Shown here piece by piece: positions 26,967 to 36,017 of a stretch of DNA of 64,000 nucleotides (position 1 is its first letter; every line of letters begins with the position of its first letter). The notes beneath the pieces were generated by a model. The model was not told the origin of the DNA. It worked only from the letters and a program-made list of their open reading frames with translations, and did not search any database. Source of the DNA: Pedobacter cryoconitis (GTDB taxonomy: Bacteria; Bacteroidota; Bacteroidia; Sphingobacteriales; Sphingobacteriaceae); assembly GCF_014200595.1 (NCBI RefSeq), contig NZ_JACHCG010000002.1:62001-126000 (forward strand). Direction: 5' to 3'. Made by a program: the position numbers and the translations under genes.

Positions 26967-27070
26967 TGAGTTGAATATTCTGTTTAGGAAGAGTATTTAT
27001 GTAAGATCTTAGGTTAATTCAGTAAATAGATGATACTTTTGTAGCTGTTTATTTAAAATACGCTTTTTTT

Positions 27071-27493
27071 ATGAAGATTCAAGGTGTAATTGGTGCCTTA
27101 TTACTTGCTGTAGGAGGAATGTGCCCTTTGGTACATGTGCCTATTATTGGAAACTGGAACTATTTCGGGATAGATCAGTCTTTGGGAACTATTTTTTATG
27201 TGATTGTTGTACTGGCTTTTTTGGGAGCTTTCCTGAATAAAGCAGGGTTATTAAGAGCCTGTGGATGGGCAGCTATTGTAATGGTTATACTGACACTATC
27301 AGCTGTATGGTTCAAGTCACATGATTATTTCAGTTTTATACATTTCAGGAAATTAATCAATCTGGCTTCGGGTATGGTGAAATATAAGTGGGGCTGGTTC
27401 GTGATTTTAGCTGGGGTATTACCTTTGATTACCGTTAGAAAGAAAGCTATTGTTATCCAGCAGATACCAGAAGTTCCGCTTTCAGAAGTTTAA
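27071..27493 (+). CDS. Hypothetical membrane protein, four helices
   Basis: A 140-residue protein with four predicted membrane helices (near 5-25, 36-55, 63-82 and 109-124) and a short soluble tail. No conserved motif is recognised. It is placed upstream of ccmB with a 113-base gap and its own possible promoter region, so a connection with cytochrome maturation is not supported. Codon use is like the neighbours. Confidence 0.65.
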   Translation: MKIQGVIGALLLAVGGMCPLVHVPIIGNWNYFGIDQSLGTIFYVIVVLAFLGAFLNKAGLLRACGWAAIVMVILTLSAVWFKSHDYFSFIHFRKLINLASGMVKYKWGWFVILAGVLPLITVRKKAIVIQQIPEVPLSEV

Positions 27494-27591
27494 TTGCAGT
27501 TCTATAACTGCTTTTTTATCATAGAAGTACAATATAATCAATATTTGAGGGTGAAATGACTCTGCTTCGGTAAAAAAACAATCCATAAAAT

Positions 27592-27599
27592 TATATTTG
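27592..27599 (+). promoter_or_regulatory. -7 promoter element of ccmB
   Basis: TATATTTG, exact consensus, seven bases before the ATG at 27607; suggests a near-leaderless message for ccmB. Confidence 0.4.
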
Positions 27600-27606
27600 T
27601 GCCGGA

Positions 27607-28266
27607 ATGCAGTTAATAAAAGAAGTTAAGTATTTAATTGGGAAAGAGTTGTTGCTGGAGTGGCGCTCAAAGTATGCGTTGAATGGGGTCGTACTTTATG
27701 TAGTATCTACCGTATTTGTCTGTTTTCTTTCTTTCGTCTCTTTAAGAGGTGTAACCTGGAATGCTTTATTCTGGATCATCATGTTATTCGCTTCTATTAA
27801 TGCAGTTTCCAAAAGTTTTCTTCAGGAAAGCAAGGGAAGGCAATTGTATATCTATACGATCGCAAGTCCGCTGGCATTGATTATATCCAAAACGATTTAC
27901 AATATCTTTTTGATGTTGTTGCTCACATTGATTGCTCTGGGTTTTTATACCCTGGTATTTGACTATGTACCTGAGGATATGGGACTTTATCTGGTCGCTA
28001 CTGTTTTGGGAAGCCTGAGTTTTTCGACCATCTTTACTATGATTTCAGCAATAGCTTCGAAAGCTGGTAATGGGGGAATGCTGATGGCAATTTTAAGTTT
28101 CCCTGTAATTATACCGGTTATTACTGTGCTGATTAAGCTGAGTAAAAATGCAATTGACGGGCTGGACAGGAGCGTAAGTCTGGATGAAATAGGAATCCTT
28201 TTGATTATCAATGTACTGGTAGCTGTGTTTTCACTGATGTTGTTTCCGTACTTGTGGCGGGACTAG
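27607..28266 (+). CDS. ccmB: Haem exporter subunit CcmB
   Basis: Membrane subunit of the CcmABC complex of cytochrome c maturation system I, which releases haem-loaded CcmE. The 219 residues form six predicted membrane helices, beginning KEVKYLIGKELLLEWRSKYAL as is typical for CcmB, followed by QESKGRQLYIYTIASPLALIISK near residue 76. Length matches the family. The ATPase CcmA, usually next to CcmB, is not encoded nearby. ccmC follows after 116 bases. Confidence 0.9.
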   Translation: MQLIKEVKYLIGKELLLEWRSKYALNGVVLYVVSTVFVCFLSFVSLRGVTWNALFWIIMLFASINAVSKSFLQESKGRQLYIYTIASPLALIISKTIYNIFLMLLLTLIALGFYTLVFDYVPEDMGLYLVATVLGSLSFSTIFTMISAIASKAGNGGMLMAILSFPVIIPVITVLIKLSKNAIDGLDRSVSLDEIGILLIINVLVAVFSLMLFPYLWRD

Positions 28267-28382
28267 GCAGCTTATAGCGCATTTAAAAAATTAACTAAAA
28301 TATATAAAGCTTTGTTACCTTTGAACTCGCAAAATTAAACTGATTGCGATTGGTTTAACAAGCGAACTTAAATCTGAAATAA

Positions 28383-29042
28383 ATGTATAAATCCTGGTGG
28401 AAAATTTTGGGAGCAGTATTGGTAGTTTATTCTACAATAGCTGGCTTCCTGGCGTCAGTTCCTGCTTTACCTATATTGCATCAAACAATCAGAAACCTGT
28501 ACTTCCATGTTCCGATGTGGTTTAGTATGATCGTTCTTTTTAGTGTTTCTGTATATCACAGTATAAAATATCTGAGCAATAACAATGAAGAACATGATAT
28601 GAAAGCAGTACAAAGTGTAAATGCTGGAGTATTGTTTGGTATCCTTGGAATTATTACCGGTGCTATCTGGGCGAAATTTACCTGGGGACAAGCCTGGAGT
28701 TTTGATGTGAAACAGAACTTTGCTGCGATTGCACTCTTATTGTATTTTGCTTACCTGGTATTGAGAAATGCAATTGATGAAGATCAGAAAAGAGCTAAGA
28801 TTGCTGCAATCTATAATATTTTTGCCTTCCCGATGATGGTGGTTTTACTTTTTGTATTACCGAGATTATCAGATTCACTGCATCCGGGCAACGGAGGTAA
28901 TCCCGGGTTTAATGCTTATGACCTTGACAGCCATATGAGAATGGTTTTCTACCCTGCGTGTTTAGGCTGGATATTAATTGGCTACTGGATATATACCTTA
29001 CTTTTCAGGGTATCTGCTATAGAGAAAAACAAAACAGTATAA
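28383..29042 (+). CDS. ccmC: Cytochrome c maturation protein CcmC
   Basis: Inner-membrane haem-handling protein that loads haem onto CcmE. The 219 residues include six predicted helices, the tryptophan-rich WGQAW (101-105; WGxxWxxD signature as WGQAWSFD), and the conserved His ligands in FHVP (His42) and in DSHMRM near 182. It lies between ccmB and a small CcmD-like gene, as in system I clusters. Confidence 0.92.
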   Translation: MYKSWWKILGAVLVVYSTIAGFLASVPALPILHQTIRNLYFHVPMWFSMIVLFSVSVYHSIKYLSNNNEEHDMKAVQSVNAGVLFGILGIITGAIWAKFTWGQAWSFDVKQNFAAIALLLYFAYLVLRNAIDEDQKRAKIAAIYNIFAFPMMVVLLFVLPRLSDSLHPGNGGNPGFNAYDLDSHMRMVFYPACLGWILIGYWIYTLLFRVSAIEKNKTV

Positions 29043-29053
29043 AATATAATCTG

Positions 29054-29260
29054 ATGAAAAAACTTATTACTACAGTTCTGATGTTAATGGTTACACTGCA
29101 ACTTTTTGCACAGGATCAGAGTTCTGCGATCACTGATACACTTGCCGGATCGGAAAAAATCTACGTGGTTGTTGTGTGCGTGGCAGTTATTTTACTGGGA
29201 CTGCTCTTTTTCCTGTTCTCAATTGATCGCAGATTAAAAAAACTAGAAAAAAAATCTTAA
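29054..29260 (+). CDS. CcmD-like small membrane protein
   Basis: A 68-residue protein starting at the ATG at 29054, eleven bases after ccmC. The first 19 residues look like a signal peptide (ending LFAQ), and a single membrane helix near 37-55 is followed by a basic tail (RRLKKLEKKS). Size, topology (helix plus basic cytoplasmic tail) and position directly behind ccmC match CcmD, which stabilises the CcmABC-CcmE complex. Sequence conservation in CcmD is low, so the assignment rests mainly on context. A longer reading from 28958 overlaps ccmC and is not credible. Confidence 0.7.
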   Translation: MKKLITTVLMLMVTLQLFAQDQSSAITDTLAGSEKIYVVVVCVAVILLGLLFFLFSIDRRLKKLEKKS

Positions 29261-29424
29261 GGTGAAAAATTATTTTTAAGGCCTTTAACACAGGTTTTTG
29301 AGTAGTTTTTAAAGAGGTGTTTCACTTACACTAAGCAATTATTAATTTGTATTAATCGTTTTTTTTAGTGCAATTTTGCAGCTATAAGAATAAGAACATA
29401 ATTCAAATTCATAAAAATCAAATA

Positions 29425-30846
29425 ATGGCTACTACAGCAAACGAGACAAATTTTTTTACAGATGTCTGTAAAAACTTTGATAACGCAGCACAATTCACCG
29501 GTCACCCAGAGGGTTTACTTTCCCAAATTAAAGCTTGTAACAGTGTTTATCGTTTCCAGTTTCCAATCCGCAGAGGAAATGGATTCGAAGTAATTGATGC
29601 ATGGCGTGTTGAACACTCTCACCACATGAGTCCTACCAAAGGAGGGATTCGTTACAGTGAAATGGTTAATGAAGATGAGGTAATGGCATTGGCGGCACTA
29701 ATGACGTATAAGTGTGCAATCGTGAATGTTCCTTTTGGTGGTGCAAAAGGTGGAATTAAAATTACGCCAAAAAACTATACAACAGGTGAATTGGAAAATA
29801 TCACCCGTCGCTATACTACAGAATTAATTAAAAAGAATTTCATCGGTCCTGGTATTGACGTTCCTGCTCCTGATTATGGATCCGGAGAACGTGAAATGAG
29901 CTGGATTGCTGATACATATATGACAATGAACCCAGGTCAGCTGGATGCGTTAGGTTGTGTTACCGGTAAGCCAATTGCTTTACACGGTATCCGCGGACGT
30001 AAAGAAGCTACTGGCCGTGGTGTTGCTTATGCAGTAAGAGAATGTGTAAGAGTAACAGAAGATATGCACAAGATCGGTCTTAAAGCTGGTTTGGATGACA
30101 AAAGAGTTATCGTTCAGGGATTAGGAAACGTAGGGTACCACTCTGCAAAATTCCTTACTGAATTTGGTGCTACTATTGTTGGCCTTTGTGAGTTTGAAGG
30201 TGCTATTTACAATGAGAACGGACTGAATGTTGATGAAGTGTTCGCACACCGTAAATTAACAGGTTCAATCTTAGGTTTCCCTGGAGCCAAAGAATTTAAA
30301 AATTCTATGGAAGGATTAGAGCAGCCATGTGATATCCTTGTTCCTGCGGCATTAGAAAATCAAATCACAGCAGAAAATATCAGAAACATCAAAGCGAAAA
30401 TTATCGCTGAAGGTGCAAACGGACCATGTACTCCTGAAGCTGAAGAAATCTTCACTGAAATGGGTGGTATTATCATTCCTGATATGTACTGTAACGCAGG
30501 TGGTGTAACAGTTTCTTACTTTGAGTGGTTGAAAAACCTTTCTCACGTAGCTTTTGGCCGTATGGAAAAACGTTATGCAGAAAACTCAAATGCTAACCTG
30601 ATCAATACACTGGAGAGCTTAACAGGTCAGAGTATCCCTGCTGAACATCGCTTAATGATTGTTAAAGGTGCTTCTGAATTAGAATTAGTAAATTCAGGAT
30701 TAGAAGATACAATGATTCATTCTTACCATGAAATCAGAGAGACTTTAGTTACTAAACCTGGTATCCAGACATTAAGAACTGCTGCTTTTGTTGGTTCAAT
30801 TGACAAAATCGCTGTTTCTTATATGAACTTAGGTATCTGGCCATAA
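29425..30846 (+). CDS. Glu/Leu/Phe/Val-type amino acid dehydrogenase (glutamate dehydrogenase)
   Basis: NAD(P)-dependent oxidative deamination, most likely of glutamate to 2-oxoglutarate. From ATG 29425 the protein has 473 residues; an upstream TTG start at 29368 would add 19 residues that do not look like this family. Motifs include [28 protein letters not shown] with the catalytic Lys, [16 protein letters not shown], and the Rossmann segment VQGLGNVG. Length and motifs fit hexameric GDH of the 450-residue class rather than leucine dehydrogenase (about 360). It is monocistronic, followed by a terminator. Confidence 0.92.
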   Translation: MATTANETNFFTDVCKNFDNAAQFTGHPEGLLSQIKACNSVYRFQFPIRRGNGFEVIDAWRVEHSHHMSPTKGGIRYSEMVNEDEVMALAALMTYKCAIVNVPFGGAKGGIKITPKNYTTGELENITRRYTTELIKKNFIGPGIDVPAPDYGSGEREMSWIADTYMTMNPGQLDALGCVTGKPIALHGIRGRKEATGRGVAYAVRECVRVTEDMHKIGLKAGLDDKRVIVQGLGNVGYHSAKFLTEFGATIVGLCEFEGAIYNENGLNVDEVFAHRKLTGSILGFPGAKEFKNSMEGLEQPCDILVPAALENQITAENIRNIKAKIIAEGANGPCTPEAEEIFTEMGGIIIPDMYCNAGGVTVSYFEWLKNLSHVAFGRMEKRYAENSNANLINTLESLTGQSIPAEHRLMIVKGASELELVNSGLEDTMIHSYHEIRETLVTKPGIQTLRTAAFVGSIDKIAVSYMNLGIWP

Positions 30847-30866
30847 GCTTTAGTTAAATATATTGG

Positions 30867-30900
30867 ATCCGCAACGTGTAAAACGCTGCGGATTTTTTGT
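30867..30900 (+). terminator. Terminator of the dehydrogenase gene
   Basis: ATCCGCAACG pairs with CGCTGCGGAT with one mismatch, followed by TTTTTTG. It begins about 20 bases after the stop codon. Confidence 0.8.
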
Positions 30901-30989
30901 TTACGGTTTATATGACATTCTGATTGAAATCTGCATAACCGGCTTTTCGTATATTGGTGTGGAGGAATGATTCTTATAATCATCCAGCA

Positions 30990-31649
30990 ATGAGAACAGG
31001 CATATATCTATTAATGATCAGTTTATTGTTTGTTTCCTGTTCAGACAGGAAGCAGCAGATAGCAAGTAATAACGGGTTCGCCGTTTTACCCATGCGTAAA
31101 TCAAATGAAGACGTGGCCACTTTTGCAGGAGGGTGTTTCTGGGCAATGCAGGAAAGTATGGTTCAGTTGAAAGGTGTAAATACAGTCATCAGTGGTTATG
31201 CCGGTGGCACTACTGTAAATCCTACCTACGAGGATGTTTTGAGTAAAAATACTGGTCACGCGGAATCTGTTCAGGTTTATTATAATCCTGAAGTTATTTC
31301 TTACGCACAACTCCTGCATGCTTTTTTCCTTGCACATGATCCTACCGAATTAAACAGACAGGGACCTGATGTAGGAAATGATTACCGTTCGATTGCTTTT
31401 TATCGCAGTCCGGAAGAAAGGAAGACAATTGCTAAAGTTATAGCAGAGATGCAGACTGCTAAATACTATCCCGATAGTTTTGTTACAGAACTGGAACCAT
31501 TTCAGATCTTTTATCCCGCAGAAAGTTCACATCAGGATTATTATGAGCGTAATTTGTGGGATCCTTATATCAGAAGTGTCTCTAAACCAAAAGTGATGCA
31601 TGTGAGAAAAGAACTGCCGCAATTGATTAAAAACGAGTATCTTAAGTGA
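30990..31649 (+). CDS. msrA: Peptide methionine sulfoxide reductase MsrA, lipoprotein form
   Basis: Reduces the S-isomer of methionine sulphoxide in oxidised proteins. The catalytic motif GCFW is at about 48-51, followed by GYAGG, YEDVLSKNTGHAESV and DPTELNRQGPDVGNDYRSIAFY. From ATG 30990 (219 residues) the N-terminus is a lipoprotein signal with lipobox LFVSC (Cys17), so this copy should be anchored in the envelope and not cytoplasmic. A TTG start 36 bases upstream is possible but would add residues before the signal. It is placed between the dehydrogenase and the ccmE leader region. Confidence 0.92.
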   Translation: MRTGIYLLMISLLFVSCSDRKQQIASNNGFAVLPMRKSNEDVATFAGGCFWAMQESMVQLKGVNTVISGYAGGTTVNPTYEDVLSKNTGHAESVQVYYNPEVISYAQLLHAFFLAHDPTELNRQGPDVGNDYRSIAFYRSPEERKTIAKVIAEMQTAKYYPDSFVTELEPFQIFYPAESSHQDYYERNLWDPYIRSVSKPKVMHVRKELPQLIKNEYLK

Positions 31650-31773
31650 ATATAAGGTTGCCACTGCAATTACTTTCTCTGGCATAATGTCGTTTATTTG
31701 TCAGCCGACTATCAATATTTTGTCATCTAAAGTATTAGCCGCCGTGTAACGGACATTAGGTACTTATATTTTT

Positions 31774-31781
31774 TATCTTTG
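31774..31781 (+). promoter_or_regulatory. -7 promoter element upstream of ccmE
   Basis: TATCTTTG, exact TAnnTTTG match, about 155 bases ahead of ccmE. It would give a long 5' leader, described in the next entry. The -33 region lacks a clear TTG. Confidence 0.5.
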
Positions 31782-31786
31782 TGTAC

Positions 31787-31905
31787 TCTTTTAATGGGTT
31801 AGGGGAGGAGGCTCGTGTAATCAAGCTATGTCCTGTTTAAATTGGCGGAGCCAGTTTATGTTTTAACCATGAAAAGGCAGCAAATATATAACGTATAGCT
31901 GCAAA
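31787..31905 (+). ncRNA. Candidate structured leader or small RNA upstream of ccmE
   Basis: The 287-bp gap between msrA and ccmE has no ORF of note but shows a promoter followed by GC-rich islands that pair. GGCTC (31810-31814) pairs with GAGCC (31848-31852). GTTTATGTTT (31854-31863) pairs with AAATATATAAC (31882-31892) with one bulge, closing an 18-base apical segment that contains ACC and AGGCAGC. GGTTA (31797-31801) could alternatively pair with TAACC (31864-31868). GCAGC (31877-31881) can alternatively pair with GCTGC further on. It could be a cis-acting leader for ccmEF or a free small RNA, for instance a divergent SRP-type RNA. I cannot assign a family. Confidence 0.35.
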
Positions 31906-31936
31906 CATCAATTTTGACAAAAAACGATATATTCTC

Positions 31937-32347
31937 ATGAAAAAAAGTGCAATTATTGGCTTAATTACAATTGCTATCTGTGTGTGTTTCCTGGTCAGCT
32001 TAAATGCGGATACCAGTAACTATTCGACCTTTACAGAAGCTGCTAAAGACTCCAGAGAGTTTCACGTAATGGGCCATTGGGCAAAAGAAAAGGGAACTTA
32101 TTATGATGCCTTAAAAGATGCCAACCATTTCTCTTTCTATATGAAAGATGAAAAAGGTGATATTGAGAAAGTTATTTATAGTGGGACTAAACCACAAGAC
32201 TTTGAACGTTCTGAAAAACTTGTATTGATCGGTAAGATGAATAAAGGAACTTTCTACGCCTCAAAAATTTTAATGAAATGCCCCTCTAAATATAATAACG
32301 ACCTAGTAGAGATAAAGCAGGACGGACAGGTTAAACGATACAAATAA
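31937..32347 (+). CDS. ccmE: Cytochrome c maturation protein CcmE, Cys variant
   Basis: Periplasmic haem carrier of system I. The 136 residues have one N-terminal membrane anchor (6-22) and an OB-fold domain with the family core EFHVMGHWAKEKGTYYD and KVIYSGTKPQDFERSEKLVLIGKM. In most CcmE the haem-binding motif is HxxxY; here the corresponding segment is KCPSKYN, so the haem-binding residue would be Cys115 with Tyr119. CxxxY CcmE proteins are known from the so-called system I* of Desulfovibrio and archaea. ccmF follows after six bases, so the two are co-translated. Confidence 0.9.
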   Translation: MKKSAIIGLITIAICVCFLVSLNADTSNYSTFTEAAKDSREFHVMGHWAKEKGTYYDALKDANHFSFYMKDEKGDIEKVIYSGTKPQDFERSEKLVLIGKMNKGTFYASKILMKCPSKYNNDLVEIKQDGQVKRYK

Positions 32348-32352
32348 TTTTA

Positions 32353-34821
32353 ATGGACATACAATTCACAGGAGAAACCCTCCTCCCCGGCAAAGTTGGG
32401 CAGTTTTTTATTGTTTTAGCGTTTGCCGCTGCACTACTTTCAACGATTTCTTATTTCTTTGCGACCCGCAATAAAGACCTTGCAGATAAATCCTGGCAAC
32501 GTTTGGGAAGAATAGCATTCTTAACTAATCTCTTTAGTGTAATTGGAATTGGGGTAACACTGTTTTATCTGATCCTGAATCATTATAACGAATACTATTA
32601 CGTTTATTCTCACTCTTCAAAAACACTCCCTGTATACTATATTGTTTCTGCATTCTGGGAAGGACAGGAAGGTAGTTTCTGGCTTTGGGCTTTCTGGCAG
32701 GCTATTTTAGGAACTATCCTGATCTGGAAAGCAAGAACCTGGGAAAATGGGGTGCTGACTGTTGTTGCTTTTTCACAGGTATTTTTAACTTCTATGTTAT
32801 TAGGCGTTCAGATTTTCGGTGAACGTATCGGAAGTTCTCCTTTTATCCTGTTAAGAGATGCTGTAAACCTGAAAGAAATGGCTCCGGTAGTATTTGCCGA
32901 TGCTGAAAACTATAAAAACTATCTGAAGTTTATCACTGACGGAAGAGGTTTAAACCCACTTCTTCAGAACTACTGGATGGTAATTCACCCGCCAACCTTG
33001 TTCCTTGGTTTTGCGAGTATGATTGTTCCTTTTGCCTATGTAATCACTGGTTTATGGCAAAAAAGATATAAAGAATGGGTAAAACCTGCTATGCCATGGG
33101 CGCTGTTTGCTGTAATGGTTTTAGGAACAGGAATTATCATGGGATCTTTCTGGGCTTATGAAGCACTGAACTTCGGTGGGTTCTGGGCATGGGATCCGGT
33201 TGAAAATGCGTCTTTAATTCCATGGTTAACCTTAATTGGTGCAGTCCATGTCATGATTGCTTTCAAAAATACCGGTCATGCTTTCTTTACTTCTATTGCC
33301 TTAGTGTTAGTGAGTTTTATCCTGGTATTATATGCTTCTTTCTTAACCAGAAGCGGTATTCTTGGAGAAACATCAGTACACTCTTTTACAGATTTGGGGA
33401 TGTTTGGTCACCTGATCCTTTACAACGTAGTATTCCTGGCTATTCCGGTAGTCCTGATTATTTTGCGCTGGAAAGAATTGCCGATTACCAATAAAGACGA
33501 AGAAACTTATTCAAGAGAATTCTGGATGTTCATCGGTGCGCTTGTCGTAACTGTTGCTTGTATCCAGGTTATTTTTTCTACCTCTGTTCCGGTATTCAAT
33601 AAAGCTTTCGGAACTAATTTTGCACCACCAATTGATGCGATCAAATATTACAATCAGTGGCAGGCTCCGTTTGCGATCCTGATTACGATGATATCTGGTT
33701 TCTCTCAATTCTTAAAATATAAACGTACCGATACGCGTAAATTCTACAGCAGCCTGGTGGCTACACTGATTATTGCAATTGTAGTTACAGCAGGTTTCGT
33801 TTATATCACTAACGTATACAATAACCTGATCTATATCCTGCTTTCGTTCAGTTGTATGTTTGCTATTTTATCTAATGCACGTGTACTTACCCAGGGATTC
33901 AGTGGTAAAGGTAAATTGGTAGGAGCAGCAGTTGCGCATATTGGATTTGCCTTATTATTAGTAGGAGCACTGGTAGCTGCGGCAACCAGTAAACCTGTCT
34001 CTATCAATGCAACAAACTTTATCCCGGTAAAGGATTTCGAAAAAGTAGAAAAGCCAGGTGAGAATATGGTACTGTATAAAAATGAACCAAAGAAAATGGG
34101 TCGTTTTACAGTAACTTATACAAATGATACTACAATAGCACCTAATACTTATTATACACTGAACTTTAAAGTGATTGATGAGAAAACAGGTAAGCTTAAA
34201 GAAGACTTTAACTTGAACCCACGCGTTCAGATCAATGAGAAAATGGGTCTGATTGCTTCCCCGGATACCAAACATTACCTGACTTACGATGTCTATACGC
34301 ATATTACCAGTGCCCCTGATAAAAAGGATGCACATGCAGACAGCGATGCACAAAGTGATGAACAGAACTATAAAAAACCAAGAGTTGTTACCGTAAGTAC
34401 AGGTGACACCTTACATACCAGCAGTGGTATTATCACTGTAAAAGATCTTAACTTCAAACCAACAGCGAAAAGCCTGGCTTTAGCAGAAGGCGATATTGCA
34501 GTAGGTCTTCCACTGGAAATCAACCTGAATGGTAAGATTTACAAGACTGAACCAATATTCCTGGTCAAAGGAAATAACACGTTCGATTTTGCACGTAATA
34601 TCCCTGAGTTAGGCTTAAGAGTGAGATTTACGAAAATACTTCCTGATCAGAAAAAAGTAGAATTGCAAGTGTTTGAAAAACCACAGCAATCTAAAGACTG
34701 GGTTGTATTTAAATCTATCGAATTCCCTTATATCAATTTATATTGGGTTGGTTTAATTGTCATGGTAATTGGATTTATAATTTCTATTATCAGAAGACAA
34801 AAAGAAATTAAGTCAGTTTAA
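32353..34821 (+). CDS. ccmF: Cytochrome c haem lyase component CcmF
   Basis: Large membrane protein that attaches haem from CcmE to apocytochrome c. The 822 residues exceed the 650 of proteobacterial CcmF. The signature GGFWAWDPVENASLIPWL near residue 277-294 is the WWD-type haem-handling domain, and HPPTLFLGF lies near residue 213. Many membrane helices fill the first 540 residues. A soluble domain of about 240 residues follows, with a final helix near residue 795, and probably faces the periplasm. CcmH and CcmI are not adjacent. Confidence 0.93.
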   Translation: MDIQFTGETLLPGKVGQFFIVLAFAAALLSTISYFFATRNKDLADKSWQRLGRIAFLTNLFSVIGIGVTLFYLILNHYNEYYYVYSHSSKTLPVYYIVSAFWEGQEGSFWLWAFWQAILGTILIWKARTWENGVLTVVAFSQVFLTSMLLGVQIFGERIGSSPFILLRDAVNLKEMAPVVFADAENYKNYLKFITDGRGLNPLLQNYWMVIHPPTLFLGFASMIVPFAYVITGLWQKRYKEWVKPAMPWALFAVMVLGTGIIMGSFWAYEALNFGGFWAWDPVENASLIPWLTLIGAVHVMIAFKNTGHAFFTSIALVLVSFILVLYASFLTRSGILGETSVHSFTDLGMFGHLILYNVVFLAIPVVLIILRWKELPITNKDEETYSREFWMFIGALVVTVACIQVIFSTSVPVFNKAFGTNFAPPIDAIKYYNQWQAPFAILITMISGFSQFLKYKRTDTRKFYSSLVATLIIAIVVTAGFVYITNVYNNLIYILLSFSCMFAILSNARVLTQGFSGKGKLVGAAVAHIGFALLLVGALVAAATSKPVSINATNFIPVKDFEKVEKPGENMVLYKNEPKKMGRFTVTYTNDTTIAPNTYYTLNFKVIDEKTGKLKEDFNLNPRVQINEKMGLIASPDTKHYLTYDVYTHITSAPDKKDAHADSDAQSDEQNYKKPRVVTVSTGDTLHTSSGIITVKDLNFKPTAKSLALAEGDIAVGLPLEINLNGKIYKTEPIFLVKGNNTFDFARNIPELGLRVRFTKILPDQKKVELQVFEKPQQSKDWVVFKSIEFPYINLYWVGLIVMVIGFIISIIRRQKEIKSV

Positions 34822-34861
34822 TAAAAAGTATTTTTACCAGGGAAATTTAAACTGACTCTCC

Positions 34862-35626
34862 ATGAATATTGTTTGTATAGGCTCAGGAAATGTGGCTACA
34901 CATCTCGCAATCGCTTTTAAAGCGATTGGAGCTGATATAGTTCAGATCTGGAGTCAGGATAGCAGAAATGCAGAAATCCTTGCCGCTTTAACTAAAGCAA
35001 CACCAATCAGCAACTGGGACGATCTGGATCGTTCTGCTGATTGTTATGTGATTGCAGTAAAAGATAGCGCAATCGCATCAGTTGCTGCTCACCTGACAGA
35101 CGTAAGGGGCATTGTTGTCCATACCTCAGGTGCTACACCAATGAGTGTGCTTTCTGGAGTAAAGAGTGGTTACGGAGTATTATATCCTTTGCAAACCTTC
35201 TCTAAATCCAAAGCAGTAGCTATGACCCGTGTGCCTTTATGTATTGAAGCAGACCGGGAAGAGACATTGGAGAAGATTAAGATAATCGCTCAGTTATTAA
35301 GCTCAAAGGTTTCCGTAGTTACTTCACAGCAGCGGAGTATTCTGCATGTTGCAGCTGTTTTTGCTTCTAATTTCAGTAATCATCTTTATCAGCTCAGCAG
35401 TGAATTACTGGAACAACATCAATTGAACTTTGATTTATTAAAACCACTGATCCTGGAGACTGCCGAAAAAGTGCAATCATCGGCACCAGCTGAAGCACAA
35501 ACCGGCCCGGCTATCCGTAACGACCAGGAAACTATAAAAAGACACCTTGATTTACTAAGCGGTACACCCGAATTACAGAAAATCTACCAAACGTTAAGTA
35601 ATAGCATTAAAAAAACTGATCTATAA
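34862..35626 (+). CDS. Rossmann-like and DUF2520 domain-containing protein
   Basis: A 254-residue putative NAD(P)-dependent oxidoreductase. The N-terminal Rossmann motif GSGNVATHLA (about 7-16) is followed by VIAVKDSAI and VVHTSGATPMSVL, and by the C-terminal DUF2520 domain with YPLQTFSK and AAVFASNFSNHLYQL. The fold resembles 6-phosphogluconate or pyrroline-5-carboxylate reductase-type enzymes; no substrate is known. It precedes fdx and the kdsC-like gene, an arrangement that I would expect to be recurrent in Bacteroidota. Confidence 0.85.
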   Translation: MNIVCIGSGNVATHLAIAFKAIGADIVQIWSQDSRNAEILAALTKATPISNWDDLDRSADCYVIAVKDSAIASVAAHLTDVRGIVVHTSGATPMSVLSGVKSGYGVLYPLQTFSKSKAVAMTRVPLCIEADREETLEKIKIIAQLLSSKVSVVTSQQRSILHVAAVFASNFSNHLYQLSSELLEQHQLNFDLLKPLILETAEKVQSSAPAEAQTGPAIRNDQETIKRHLDLLSGTPELQKIYQTLSNSIKKTDL

Positions 35627-35665
35627 CAGGATTGCGGTTTTTGCTGCTTATTTTTGAGAACAATT

Positions 35666-35998
35666 ATGAATATTTATCAATTAACAGTCAATTTTGAAGA
35701 AAAGGGTAAAGCACAAATTCAATTACCAATTGCAGGTGGAGAATCAGTGCTGGAAGTCTGTTTGGATAATGGAATAGATTTACAACACAACTGCGGTGGT
35801 GTTTGCGGTTGCAGTACCTGTCACGTATATGTGACTAAGGGAATGGATAACATTCAGGAAATATCTGACAAAGAAGAAGACTTCATTGACAGGGCAGTAA
35901 GCCCGAAAATCTCTTCCAGATTAGGTTGCCAGTGTATAGTGATCAACGGAAATATCGAAGTCACTATCCCTAACCAATCAGAATTTTTAGGCCATTAA
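35666..35998 (+). CDS. fdx: [2Fe-2S] ferredoxin, adrenodoxin type
   Basis: Electron carrier, probably of the ISC assembly system. From ATG 35666 it has 110 residues; a TTG 12 bases upstream is also possible. Cysteines follow the C-x5-C-x2-C ... C pattern: HNCGGVCGCSTCHVYV near residues 39-52 and the fourth in LGCQCIV near residue 89-91. The next gene, 19 bases on, is iscX, and hscA occurs elsewhere in the window, supporting the ISC role. Such ferredoxins can also serve P450 or other oxygenases, but no such gene is adjacent. Confidence 0.9.
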   Translation: MNIYQLTVNFEEKGKAQIQLPIAGGESVLEVCLDNGIDLQHNCGGVCGCSTCHVYVTKGMDNIQEISDKEEDFIDRAVSPKISSRLGCQCIVINGNIEVTIPNQSEFLGH

Positions 35999-36017
35999 TA
36001 TTATAAAACAAGAAAAC

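Noticed and set aside
28958..29053. An upstream start for the CcmD-like gene
   Set aside because: The added 32 residues overlap ccmC out of frame and are not hydrophobic or conserved in type; the ATG at 29054 yields a signal-like N-terminus.
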